In this document: in pieces, positions 41,901 to 55,615 of the stretch | Layout: each line of letters starts with the position of its first letter | How positions within the stretch are numbered: position 1 is the stretch's first letter | From: Colletes latitarsis | Taxonomy: Eukaryota > Arthropoda > Insecta > Hymenoptera > Colletidae | Length of the DNA stretch: 64,000 bases | Direction: 5' to 3' | Assembly: GCF_051014445.1 (NCBI RefSeq) | Contig: NW_027488386.1 | Coordinates: 186,001 to 250,000 of the forward strand | Translations under genes and position numbers: made by a program | Notes under the pieces: model-generated | The model's database searches: none | Seen by the model: only the letters and a program-made list of their open reading frames with translations | What the model was told of the DNA's origin: nothing

Positions 41901-44230
41901 TTATCCTCTAAAATATTTATCAAGACCAGGTTTAATTGATTGTTTCAGTGTGGTCCCACATTACTACGTGATCCAAACCAGAAAAAACCCAGGATCTGTT
42001 CAACATGTATGAGAAATATGCGAAAGAATGAGCCTGATGAGAGCAAATCCCAGAACTAACCTAGACCTAACATGAATTATTCTCTAAAATATTGATCGAA
42101 ACCAGGTTTAATTGACTGTTTCAGTGTGGTCCCACATTACTACGTGATCCAAACCAGAAAAAACCCAGAATCCGTTCAACAAGTATGTGAAGAATGCGAA
42201 AGTATGAGTCTGATAAATGAAAATCCCAGGCCTAACCTAGACCTAACATGAGTTATACTCTAAAATATTGATCGCAACCTGGTTTAATCGACTGTTTCAG
42301 TGTGCTACCACATTACTGTGTGATCCAAACCAGAAAATAACCCAGGATCTGTTCAACGAGTATGTTAAGTGTGCGAAAGTATGAGTCTGATGAGGTCAAA
42401 TCCCAGACCTATCCCAGACCTAACTTGCGTTATCCTCTAAAATATTGATCGAAACCAGGTTTAATCGACTGCTTCACTGTGGTACCACATTACTACGTGA
42501 TCCAAACCAGAAAAAACCCAGAATCCGTTCAACAAGTATGTGAAGAATGCGAAAGTATGAGTCTGATAAATGAAAATCCCAGGCCTAACTTAGACCTAAC
42601 ATGAGTTATACTCTAAAATATTGATCGCAACCTGGTTTAATTGACTGTTTCAGTGTTGTACTTCATTACTACGTGATGCAATCCAGGAAAAGCCCAGGAT
42701 CTAGCCATCAAGTATGAGAAATGTGCGAAAGAATGAGCCTGATGAGAGCAAATCCCAGACCTAACCTAGACCTAACATGAATTATCCTCAAAAATATTGA
42801 TCGAAACCTGGTTTAATCGACTGTTTCAGTGTGGTACCACATTACTATGTGATCCAAACCAGAAAATAACCCAGGATCTGTTCAACGAGTATGTGAAATG
42901 TGCGAAAGTATGAGTCTGATGAGGTCAAATCCCAGACCAATCCCAGACTTAACTTGCATTATCCTCTAAAATATTGATCGAAACCAGGTTTAATCGACTG
43001 TTTCAGTGTGGTACCACATTACTACGTGATCCAAACCAGAAAAAACCCAGGATCTGTTCAACGAGTATGTGAAGTGTGCGGAAGTATGAGTCTGATGAGG
43101 TCAAATCCCAGACCAATCCCAGACTTGACTTGCATTATCCTCTAAAATATTGATCGAAACCAGGTTTACTTGATTGTTTCAGTGTGGTCCCACATTACTA
43201 CGAGATCCAAACCAGAAAAAACCCAGGGTCTGTTCAACATGTATGAGAAATATGCGAAAGAATGAGCCTGATGAGAGCAAATCCCAGACCTAACCTAGAC
43301 CTAACATGCGTTATCCTCTAAAATATTTATCAAGACCAGGTTTAATTGATTGTTTCAGTGTGGACCCACATTACTACGTGATCCAAACCAGAAAAAACCC
43401 AGGATCAGTTCAACAAGTATGTGAAGAATGCGAAAGTATGAGTCTGATGAGTGAAAATCCCAGTGCTAACCTAGACCTAACATGCGTTATCCACTAAAAT
43501 ATTGATCGAAGCCAGGTTTAATCGACTGTTTCAGTGTGGACCCACATTACTACGTGATCCAAACCAGAAAAAACCCAGGATCTGTTCAACATGTATGAGA
43601 AATATGCGAAAGAATGAGCCTGATGAGAGCAAATCCCAGAACTAACCTAGACCTAACATGAATTATTCTCTAAAATATTGATCGAAACCAGGTTTAATTG
43701 ACTGTTTCAGTGTGGTTCCACATTACTACGTGATCCAAACCAGAAAAAACCCAGAATCCGTTCAACAAGTATGTGAAGAATGCGAAAGTATGAGTCTGAT
43801 AAATGAAAATCCCAGGCCTAACCTAGACCTAACATGAGTTATACTCTAAAATATTGATCGCAACCTGGTTTAATCGACTGTTTCAGTGTGCTACCACATT
43901 ACTATGTGATCCAAACCAGAAAATAACCCAGGATCTGTTCAACGAGTATGTTAAGTGTGCGAAAGTATGAGTCTGATGAGGTCAAATCCCAGACCTATCC
44001 CAGACCTAACTTGCGTTATCCTCTAAAATATTGATCGAAACCAGGTTTAATCGACTGCTTCAGTGTGGTACCACATTACTACGTGATCCAAACCAGAAAA
44101 AACCCAGGATCAGTTCAACAAGTATGTGAAGAATGCGAAAGTATGAGTCTGATGAGTGTATAACCCAGGGCTAACCTAGACCTAACATGCGTTATCCTCT
44201 AAAATATTGATCCAAACCAGGTTTAATGGA

Positions 44231-44470
44231 CTGTTTCAGTGTGGTACCACACTACTACGTGATACAAACCAGAAAAAACCCAGGATCAGTTCAACAAGTA
44301 TGTGAAAAACGCGAAAGTATGAGCCTGATGAGGACAAATCCCAGACCTATCCCAGACCTAACTTGCGTTGTCCTCTAAGATATTGATGGAAACAAGGTTT
44401 AATTGACTGTTTCAGTGTGGTCCCACATTACTACGTGATCCAAACCAGAAAAAACCCAGAATCCGTTCAA
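44231..44470 (+). repeat. empty-site paralogue of the E2 insertion
   Basis: The 70 bp before E2 (31577-31647) and the satellite after E2 (from 37637) are found joined here, with ATGAGCCTGATGA once (44319-44331). The junction reads GATGAGGAC here and GATGATGAC beside E2. This shows the monomer before insertion and confirms the 13-bp target duplication. Confidence 0.8.
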
Positions 44471-45442
44471 CAAGTATGTGAAGAATGCGAAAGTATGAGT
44501 CTGATAAATGAAAATCCCAGGCCTAACCTAGACCTAACATGAGTTATACTCTAAAATATTGATCGCAACCTGGTTTAATCGACTGTTTCAGTGTGCTACC
44601 ACATTACTATGTAATCCAAACCAGAAAATAACCCAGGATCTGTTCAACGAGTATGTTAAGTGTGCGAAAGTATGAGTCTGATGAGGTCAAATCCCAGACC
44701 TATCCCAGACCTAACTTGCGTTATCCTCTAAAATATTGATCGAAACCAGGTTTAGTCGACTGCTTCAGTGTGGTACCACATTACTACGTGATCCAAACCA
44801 GAAAAAACCCAGGATCAGTTCAACAAGTATGTGAAGAATGCGAAAGTATGAGTCTGATGAGTGAAAATCCCAGGGCTAACCTAGACCTAACATGCGTTAT
44901 CCTCTAAAATATTGATCCAAACCAGGTTTAATGGACTGTTTCAGTGTGGTACCACACTACTACGTGATACAAACCAGAAAAAACCCAGGATCTGTTCAAC
45001 AAGTATGTGAAAAACGCGAAAGTATGAGCCTGATGAGGACAAATCCCAGACCTTTCCCAGACCTAACTTGCGTTGTCCTCTAAGATATTGATGGAAACCA
45101 GGTTTAATTGACTGTTTCAGTGTTGTACTTCATTACTACGTGATGCAATCCAGGAAAAGCCCAGGATCTAGCCATCAAGTATGAGAAATATGCGAAAGAA
45201 TGAGCCTGATGAGAGCAAATCCCAGACCTAACCTAGACCTAACATGAATTATCCTCAAAAATATTGATCGAAACCTGGTTTAATCGACTGTTTCAGTGTG
45301 GTACCACATTACTATGTGATCCAAACCAGAAAATAACCCAGGATCTGTTCAACGAGTATGTGAAATGTGCGAAAGTATGAGTCTGATGAGGTCAAATCCC
45401 AGACCAATCCCAGACTTAACTTGCATTATCCTCTAAAATATT

Positions 45443-48400
45443 GATCGAAACCAGGTTTAATTGATTGTTTCAGTGTGGTCCCACATTACTACGAGATCCA
45501 AACCAGAAAAAACCCAGGGTCTGTTCAACATGTATGAGAAATATGCGCAAGAATGAGCCTGATGAGAGCAAATCCCAGACCTAACCTAGACCTAACATGC
45601 GTTATCCTCCAAAATATTTATCAAGACCAGGTTTAATTGATTGTTTCAGTGTGGACCCACATTACTACGTGATCCAAACCAGAAAAAACCCAGGATCAGT
45701 TCAACAAGTATGTGAAGAATGCGAAAGTATGAGTCTGATGAGTGAAAATCCCAGTGCTAACCTAGACCTAACATGCGTTATCCACTAAAATATTGATCGA
45801 AGCCAGGTTTAATCGACTGTTTCAGTGTGGTACCATATTACTACGTGATACAATCCAGAAACAGCCCAGGATCTAGCCATGAAGTATGAGAAATATGCGA
45901 AAGTATGAACCTGATGAGGGCAAATCCTAGACCTAACCCAAACCTAACATGCGTTATCCTCTAAAATATTTATCAAGACCAGGTTTAATTGAATGTTTCA
46001 GTGTGGTACCACATTACTACGTGATACAATCCAGAAACAGCCCAGGATCCGTTCAACAAGTATGTGAAGAATGCGAAAGTATGAGTCTGATGAGTGAAAA
46101 TCCCAGGCCTAACCTAGACCTAACATGCGTTATCCTCAAAAATATTGATCGAAACCTGGTGTAATCGACTGTTTCAGTGTGGTACCACATTACTATGTGA
46201 TCCAAACCAGAAAATAACCCAGGATCTGTTCAACGAGTATGTGAAATGTGCGAAAGTATGAGTCTGATGAGGGCAAATCCCAGACCAATCCCAGACTTAA
46301 CTTGCGTTATCCTCTAAAATATTGATCGAAACCAGGTTTAATCGACTGTTTCAGTGTGGTACCACATTACTATGTGATCCAAACCAGAAAATAACCCAGG
46401 ATCCGTTCAACAAGTATGTGAAGAATGCGAAAGTATGAGTCTGATGAGGTCAAATCCCAGACCAATCCCAGACTTAACTTGCGTTATCCTCTAAAATATT
46501 GATCGAAACCAGGTTTAATTGACTGTTTCAGCGTGGTACCACATTACTACGTGATACAATCCAGAAACAGCCCAGGATCCGTTCAACATGTATGTGAAGA
46601 ATGCGAAAGTATGAGTCTGATGAGTGAAAATCCCAGACCTAACCTAGACCTAACATGAATTATTCTCTAAAATATTGATCGAGACCAGGTTTAATCGACT
46701 GTTTCAGTGTGGTACCACATTACTACGTGATCCAAACCAGAAAAAACCGAGGATCAGTTCAACAAGTATGTGAAGAATGCGAAAGTATGAGTCTGATGAG
46801 TGAAAATCCCAGGGCTATCCTAGACCTGACATGCGTTATCCTCTAAAATATTGATCGAAGCCAGGTTTAATCGACTGTTTCAGTGTGGTAACACACTACT
46901 ACGTGACCCAAACCAGAAAAAACCCATGATCTGTTCAACAAGTATGTGAAAAACGCGAAAGTATGAGCCTGATGAGGGCAAATCCCAGACCTATCCCAGA
47001 CCTAACTTGCGTTATCCTCTAAAATATTGATCGAAACCAGGTTTAATTGACCGTTTCAGTGTGGTACCACATTACTACGTGATCCAAACCAGAAAAAACC
47101 CAGGATCCGTTCAACAAGTATGTGAAGGATGCGAAAGTATGAGTCTGATGAGTGAAAATCTCAGGCCTTACCTAGTCCTAACTTGCGTTGTCCTCTAAAA
47201 TATTGATGGAAACCAGGTTTCATTGACTGTTTCAGTGTTGTACTACATTACTACGTGATGCAATCCAGAAAAAGCCCAGGATCTAGCCATCAAGTATGAG
47301 AAATATGCGAAAGAATGAGCCTGATGAGAGCAAATCCCAGACCTAACCTAGACCTAACATGCGTTATCCTCTAAAATATTGAGCGAAACCAGGTTTAATG
47401 GACTGTTTCAGTGTGGTACCACTTTACTACGTGATCCACTCCAGAACTAGCCCAGGATCTAGCCATGAAGTATGAGAAATATGCGAAAGTAAGAGCCTGA
47501 TGAGGGCAAATCCTAGACCTATCCCAGACTTAACTTGCGTTATCCTCTAAAATATTTATCAAGACCAGGTTTAATTGATTGTTTCAGTGTGGTACCACAT
47601 TACTACGTGATCTACACCAGAAAAAACCCAAGATCCGTTCAACAAGTATGTGAAGAATGCGAAAGTATGAGTCTGATGAGGTCAAATCCCTGACCAATGC
47701 CAGACTTAACTTGCGTTATCCTCTAAAATATTACTCGAAACCAGGTTTAATCGACTGTTTCAGTGTGGTACCACATTACTATGTGATCCAAACCAGAAAA
47801 AACCCAGGATCTGTTCAACAAGTATGTGAAAAACGCGAAAGTATGAGTCTGATGAGGTCAAATCCCAGACCAATCCCAGACTTAACTTGCGTTATCCTCT
47901 ATAATATTGATGGAAACCAGGTTTCATTGACTGTTTCAGTGTGGTACTACATTACTACGTGATGCAATCCAGAAAAAGCCCAGGATCTAGCCATCAAGTA
48001 TGAGAAATATGCGAAAGAATGAGCCTGATGAGAGCAAATCCCAGACCTAACCTAGACCTAACATGCGTTATCCTCTAAAATATTGAGCGAAACCAGGTTT
48101 AATGGACTGTTTCAGTGTGGTACCACACTACTTCGTGATCCAAACCATGAAAAAACCCAGGATCTGTTCAACAAGTATGTGAAAAACGCGAAACTGTGAG
48201 CCTGATGAGAGCAAATCTTAGACCTAACCCAGACCTAAGATGCGTTATCCTCTAAAATATTTATCCAGACCAGGTTTAATTAATTGTTTCAGCGTGGTAC
48301 CACATTACTACGTGATCCAAACCAGAAAAAACCCAGGATCTGTTCAACAAGTATGTGAAAAACGCGAAGGTATGAGCCTGATGAGGGCAAATCCCAGACA

Positions 48401-49740
48401 TATCCCAGACCTAACTTGCGTTGTCCTCTAAGATATTGATGGAAACCAGGTTTAATTGACTGTTTCAGTGTTGTACTTCATTACTACGTGATGCAATCCA
48501 GAAAAAGCCCAGGATCTAGCCATCAAGTGTGAGAAATATGCGAAAGAATAAACCTGATGAGAGTAAATCACAGACCTAACCTAGACCTAACATGAATTAT
48601 TCTCTAAAATATTAATCGAAACCAGGTTTAATTGACTGTTTCAGTGTGGTCCCACATTACTACGTGATCCAAACCAGAACTAGCCCAGGATCTAGCCATG
48701 AAGTATGAGAAATATGCGAAAGTAAGAGCCTGATGAGGGCAAATCCTAGACCTATGCCAGACTTAACTTGCGTTATCCTCTAAAATATTTATCAAGACCA
48801 GGTTTAATTGATTGTTTCAGTGTGGTACCACATTACTACGTGATCCACACCAGAAAAAACCCAAGATCCGTTCAACGAGTATGTGAAGTGTGCGAAAGTA
48901 TGAGTCTGATGAGGGCAAATCCCAGACCTATCCCAGACCTAACATGCGTTATCCTCGAAAATATTTATCAAGACCAGGTTTAATTGATTGTTTCAGTGTG
49001 GACCCACATTACTACGTGATCCCAACCAGAAAAAACCCAGGATCCGTTCAACAAGTATGTCAAGAATGCGAAAGTATGAGTCTGATGAGCGAAAATCCCA
49101 GACCTAACCTAGACCTAACATGCGTTATCCTCTAAAATATTTATCAAGACCAGGTTTAATTGATTGTTTCAGTGTGGACCCACATTACTACGTGATCCCA
49201 ACCAGAAAAAACCCAGGATCCGTTCAACAAGTATGTCAAGAATGCGAAAGTATGAGTCTGATGAGCGAAAATCCCAGACCTAACCTAGACCTAACATGCG
49301 TTATCCTATAAAATATTGATCGAAACCAGGTTTAATTGACCGTTTCAGTGTGGTACCACATTACTACGTGATCTAAACCAGAAAAAACCCAGGATCCGTT
49401 CAACAAGTATGTGAAGGATGCGAAAGTATGAGTCTGATCAGTGAAAATCTCAGGCCTTACCTAGACCTAACTTGCGTTGTCCTCTAAAATATTGATGGAA
49501 ACCTGGTTTCATTGACTGTTTCAGTGTGGTACTACATTACTACGTGATGCAATCCAGAAAAAGCCCAGGATCTAGCCATCAAGTATGAGAAATATGCGTA
49601 AGAATGAGCCTGATGAGAGCAAATCCCAGACCTAACCTAGACCTAACATGCGTTATCCTCTAAAATATTGAGCGAAACCAGGTTTAATGGACTGTTTCAG
49701 TGTGGTACCACACTACTACGTGATACAAACCAGAAAAAAC
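45443..49740 (+). repeat. large satellite block, copy A
   Basis: Block copied at 52000 to about 55615 (copy B; offset 6,051 then 5,875 bp) and at 60474-64000 (copy C; offset 15,031 then 14,854 bp). Copy A has one monomer missing from B (about 46455-46630) and another missing from C (about 46084-46260). Confidence 0.85.
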
Positions 49741-49974
49741 CCTGGATCTGTTCAACAAGTATGTGAAAAACGCGAAACTGTGAGCCTGATGAGGGCAAAT
49801 CTTAGACCTAACCCAGACCTAAGATGCGTTATCCTCTAAAATATTTATCCAGACCAGGTTTCATTGAATGTTTCAGTGTGGTACCACTTTACTACGTGAT
49901 CCAATCCAGAAATAGCCCAGGATCTAGCCATGAAGTATGAGAAATATGCGAAAGTAAGAGCCTGATGGGGGCAA

Positions 49975-51959
49975 ATCCTAGACCTATCCCAGACCTAACT
50001 TGTGTTATCCTCTAAAATATTGATCGAAACCAGGTTTAATTGACCGTTTCAGTGTGGTACCACATTACTACGTGATCCAAACCAGAAAAAACCCAGGATC
50101 CGTTCAACAAGTATGTGAAGAATGCGAAAGTATGAGTCTGATCAGTGAAAATCCCAGGCCTAACCTAGACCTAACATGAGTTATACTCTAAAATATTGAT
50201 CGAAACCTGGTTTAATCGACTGTTTCAGTGTGGTACCACATTACTACGTGATCCAAACCAGAACTAGCCCAGGATCTAGCCATCAAGTATGAGAAACCTG
50301 CGAAAGAATAAGCCTGATGAGAGTAAATCACAGACCTAACCTAGACCTAACATGAATTATTCTCTAAAATATTAATCGAAACCAGGTTTAATTGACTGTT
50401 TCAGTCTGGTCCCATATTACTACGTGATCCAAACCAGAAAAAACCCAGGATCCGTTCAACAAGTATGTGAAGAATGCGAAAGTATGAGTCTGATGAGTGA
50501 AAATCCCAGGCCTAACCTAGACCTAACATGCGTTATCCTCAAAAATATTGATCGAAACCTGGTTTAATCGACTGTTTCAGTGTGGTACCACATTACTATG
50601 TGATCCAAACCAGAAAATAACCCAGGATCTGTTCAACGAGTATGTGAAAAACGCGAAAGTATGAGCCTGATGAGGGCAAATTCCAGACATATCCCAGACC
50701 TAACTTGCGTTGTGCTCTAAGATATTGATGGAAACCAGGTTTAATTGACTGTTTCAGTGTTGTACTTCATTACTACGTGATGCAATCCAGAAAAAGCCCA
50801 GGATCTAGCCATCAAGTATGAGAAATATGCGAAAGAATGAGCCTGATGAGCGCAAATCCCAGACCTAACCTAGACCTAACATGAATTATTCTCTAAAATA
50901 TTGATCGAGACCAGGTTTAATCGACTGTTTCAGTGTGGTACCACATTACTACGTGATCCAAACCAGAACTAGCCCAGGATCTAGCCATGAAGTATGAGAA
51001 ATATGCGAAAGTAAGAGCCTGATGAGGGCAAATCCTAGACCTATCCCAGACCTAACTTGCGATATCCTCCAAAATATTGATCGAAACCAGGTTTAATTGA
51101 CTGTTTCAGCGTGGTACCACATTACTACGTGATACAATCCAGAAACAGCCCAGGATCTAGCCATGAAGTATGAGAAATATGCGAAAGTATGAGCCTGATG
51201 AGGGCAAATCCTAGACCTAACCCAGACCTAACATGCGTTATCCTCTAAAATATTTATCAAGACCAGGTTTAATTGATTGTTTCAGTGTGGTCCCACATTA
51301 CTATGTGATCCAAACCAGAAAAAACCCAGGCTCTGCTCAACGAGTATGTGAAGTGAGCGAAAGTATGAGTCTGATGAGGTCAAATCCCAGACCTATCCCA
51401 GACCTAACTTGCGTTATCCTCTAAAATATTGAGCGAAACCAGGTTTAATGGACTGTTTCAGTGTGGTACCACACTACTACGTGATACAAACCAGAAAAAA
51501 CCCAGGATCTGTTCAACAAGTATGTGAAAAACGCGAAAGTATGAGCCTGATGAGGACAAATCCCAGACCTATCCCAGACCTAACTTGCGTTGTCCTCTAA
51601 GATATTAATGGGAACCAGGTTTAATTGACTGTTTCAGTGTTGTACTTCATTACTACGTGATGCAATCCAGGAAAAGCCCAGGATCTAGCCATCAAGTATG
51701 AGAAATATGCGAAAGAATGAGCCTGATGAGAGCAAATCCCAGACCTAACCTAGACCTAACATGAATTATCCTCAAAAATATTGATCGAAACCTGGTTTAA
51801 TCGACTGTTTCAGTGTGGTACCACATTACTATGTGATCCAAACCAGAAAATAACCCAGGATCAGTTCAACGAGTATGTGAAATGTGCGAAAGTATGAGTC
51901 TGATGAGGTCAAATCCCAGACCAATCCCAGACTTAACTTGCATTATCCTCTAAAATATA
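49975..51959 (+). repeat. satellite block D, copy 1 (copy 2 at 58489-60473)
   Basis: Matches 58489-60473 at an offset of 8,514 bp, including TGAGTTATACTC, TTGCGATATCC and TTGTGCTCTAAG variants. The match stops abruptly at the anomalous junction at 51960. Confidence 0.85.
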
Positions 51960-51999
51960 ACCCAAACCTAACCAAATATAACCCTAACCCAAACCTAAC
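51953..51999 (+). repeat. 63-bp partial monomer with telomere-like filler
   Basis: After CTCTAAAATAT the monomer is broken and CCTAA-like sequence follows, with two copies of AAATATAACCC (51953-51963 and 51974-51984, 21 bp apart) before normal AAACCTAACATGCG. Compared with 45443-45949 and 60474-60980, about 490 bp was lost and about 23 bp of filler gained. It is the only out-of-register joint I noticed in segment 4. Confidence 0.85.
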
Positions 52000-54900
52000 A
52001 TGCGTTATCCTCTAAAATATTTATCAAGACCAGGTTTAATTGAATGTTTCAGTGTGGTACCACATTACTACGTGATACAATCCAGAAACAGCCCAGGATC
52101 CGATCAACAAGTATGTGAAGAATGCGAAAGTATGAGTCTGATGAGTGAAAATCCCAGGCCTAACCTAGACCTAACATGCGTTATCCTCAAAAATATTGAT
52201 CGAAACCTGGTGTAATCGACTGTTTCAGTGTGGTACCACATTACTATGTGATCCAAACCAGAAAATAACCCAGGATCTGTTCAACGAGTATGTGAAATGT
52301 GCGAAAGTATGAGTCTGATGAGGGCAAATCCCAGACCAATCCCAGACTTAACTTGCGTTATCCTCTAAAATATTGATCGAAACCAGGTTTAATCGACTGT
52401 TTCAGTGTGGTACCACATTACTATGTGATCCAAACCAGAAAATAACCCAGGATCCGTTCAACAAGTATGTGAAGAATGCGAAAGTATGAGTCTGATGAGG
52501 TCAAATCCCAGACCTAACCTAGACCTAACATGAATTATTCTCTAAAATATTGATCGAGACCAGGTTTAATCGACTGTTTCAGTGTGGTACCACATTACTA
52601 CGTGATCCAAACCAGAAAAAACCGAGGATCAGTTCAACAAGTATGTGAAGAATGCGAAAGTATGAGTCTGATGAGTGAAAATCCCAGGGCTATCCTAGAC
52701 CTGACATGCGTTATCCTCTAAAATATTGATCGAAGCCAGGTTTAATCGACTGTTTCAGTGTGGTAACACACTACTACGTGACCCAAACCAGAAAAAACCC
52801 ATGATCTGTTCAACAAGTATGTGAAAAACGCGAAAGTATGAGCCTGATGAGGGCAAATCCCAGACCTATCCCAGACCTAACTTGCGTTATCCTCTAAAAT
52901 ATTGATCGAAACCAGGTTTAATTGACCGTTTCAGTGTGGTACCACATTACTACGTGATCCAAACCAGAAAAAACCCAGGATCCGTTCAACAAGTATGTGA
53001 AGGATGCGAAAGTATGAGTCTGATGAGTGAAAATCTCAGGCCTTACCTAGTCCTAACTTGCGTTGTCCTCTAAAATATTGATGGAAACCAGGTTTCATTG
53101 ACTGTTTCAGTGTTGTACTACATTACTACGTGATGCAATCCAGAAAAAGCCCAGGATCTAGCCATCAAGTATGAGAAATATGCGAAAGAATGAGCCTGAT
53201 GAGAGCAAATCCCAGACCTAACCTAGACCTAACATGCGTTATCCTCTAAAATATTGAGCGAAACCAGGTTTAATGGACTGTTTCAGTGTGGTACCACTTT
53301 ACTACGTGATCCACTCCAGAACTAGCCCAGGATCTAGCCATGAAGTATGAGAAATATGCGAAAGTAAGAGCCTGATGAGGGCAAATCCTAGACCTATCCC
53401 AGACTTAACTTGCGTTATCCTCTAAAATATTTATCAAGACCAGGTTTAATTCATTGTTTCAGTGTGGTACCACATTACTACGTGATCTACACCAGAAAAA
53501 ACCCAAGATCCGTTCAACAAGTATGTGAAGAATGCGAAAGTATGAGTCTGATGAGGTCAAATCCCTGACCAATGCCAGACTTAACTTGCGTTATCCTCTA
53601 AAATATTACTCGAAACCAGGTTTAATCGACTGTTTCAGTGTGGTACCACATTACTATGTGATCCAAACCAGAAAAAACCCAGGATCTGTTCAACAAGTAT
53701 GTGAAAAACGCGAAAGTATGAGTCTGATGAGGTCAAATCCCAGACCAATCCCAGACTTAACTTGCGTTATCCTCTAAAATATTGATGGAAACCAGGTTTC
53801 ATTGACTGTTTCAGTGTGGTACTACATTACTACGTGATGCAATCCAGAAAAAGCCCAGGATCTAGCCATCAAGTATGAGAAATATGCGAAAGAATGAGCC
53901 TGATGAGAGCAAATCCCAGACCTAACCTAGACCTAACATGCGTTATCCTCTAAAATATTGAGCGAAACCAGGTTTAATGGACTGTTTCAGTGTGGTACCA
54001 CACTACTTCGTGATCCAAACCATGAAAAAACCCAGGATCTGTTCAACAAGTATGTGAAAAACGCGAAACTGTGAGCCTGATGGGAGCAAATCTTAGACCT
54101 AACCCAGACCTAAGATGCGTTATCCTCTAAAATATTTATCCAGACCAGGTTTAATTAATTGTTTCAGCGTGGTACCACATTACTACGTGATCCAAACCAG
54201 AAAAAACCCAGGATCTGTTCAACAAGTATGTGAAAAACGCGAAGGTATGAGCCTGATGAGGGCAAATCCCAGACATATCCCAGACCTAACTTGCGTTGTC
54301 CTCTAAGATATTGATGGAAACCAGGTTTAATTGACTGTTTCAGTGTTGTACTTCATTACTACGTGATGCAATCCAGAAAAAGCCCAGGATCTAGCCATCA
54401 AGTGTGAGAAATATGCGAAAGAATAAACCTGATGAGAGTAAATCACAGACCTAACCTAGACCTAACATGAATTATTCTCTAAAATATTAATCGAAACCAG
54501 GTTTAATTGACTGTTTCAGTGTGGTCCCACATTACTACGTGATCCAAACCAGAACTAGCCCAGGATCTAGCCATGAAGTATGAGAAATATGCGAAAGTAA
54601 GAGCCTGATGAGGGCAAATCCTAGACCTATGCCAGACTTAACTTGCGTTATCCTCTAAAATATTTATCAAGACCAGGTTTAATTGATTGTTTCAGTGTGG
54701 TACCACATTACTACGTGATCCACACCAGAAAAAACCCAAGATCCGTTCAACGAGTATGTGAAGTGTGCGAAAGTATGAGTCTGATGAGGGCAAATCCCAG
54801 ACCTATCCCAGACCTAACATGCGTTATCCTCGAAAATATTTATCAAGACCAGGTTTAATTGATTGTTTCAGTGTGGACCCACATTACTACGTGATCCCAA

Positions 54901-55615
54901 CCAGAAAAAACCCAGGATCCGTTCAACAAGTATGTCAAGAATGCGAAAGTATGAGTCTGATGAGCGAAAATCCCAGACCTAACCTAGACCTAACATGCGT
55001 TATCCTCTAAAATATTTATCAAGACCAGGTTTAATTGATTGTTTCAGTGTGGACCCACATTACTACGTGATCCCAACCAGAAAAAACCCAGGATCCGTTC
55101 AACAAGTATGTCAAGAATGCGAAAGTATGAGTCTGATGAGCGAAAATCCCAGACCTAACCTAGACCTAACATGCGTTATCCTATAAAATATTGATCGAAA
55201 CCAGGTTTAATTGACCGTTTCAGTGTGGTACCACATTACTACGTGATCTAAACCAGAAAAAACCCAGGATCCGTTCAACAAGTATGTGAAGGATGCGAAA
55301 GTATGAGTCTGATCAGTGAAAATCTCAGGCCTTACCTAGACCTAACTTGCGTTGTCCTCTAAAATATTGATGGAAACCTGGTTTCATTGACTGTTTCAGT
55401 GTGGTACTACATTACTACGTGATGCAATCCAGAAAAAGCCCAGGATCTAGCCATCAAGTATGAGAAATATGCGTAAGAATGAGCCTGATGAGAGCAAATC
55501 CCAGACCTAACCTAGACCTAACATGCGTTATCCTCTAAAATATTGAGCGAAACCAGGTTTAATGGACTGTTTCAGTGTGGTACCACACTACTACGTGATA
55601 CAAACCAGAAAAAAC
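52000..55615 (+). repeat. large satellite block, copy B
   Basis: Copy of 45949-49740 lacking one monomer near 52505. It diverges from copy A after about 55615 (CCAGG against CCTGG, then AAAGTATGAG against AAACTGTGAG). Confidence 0.85.
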
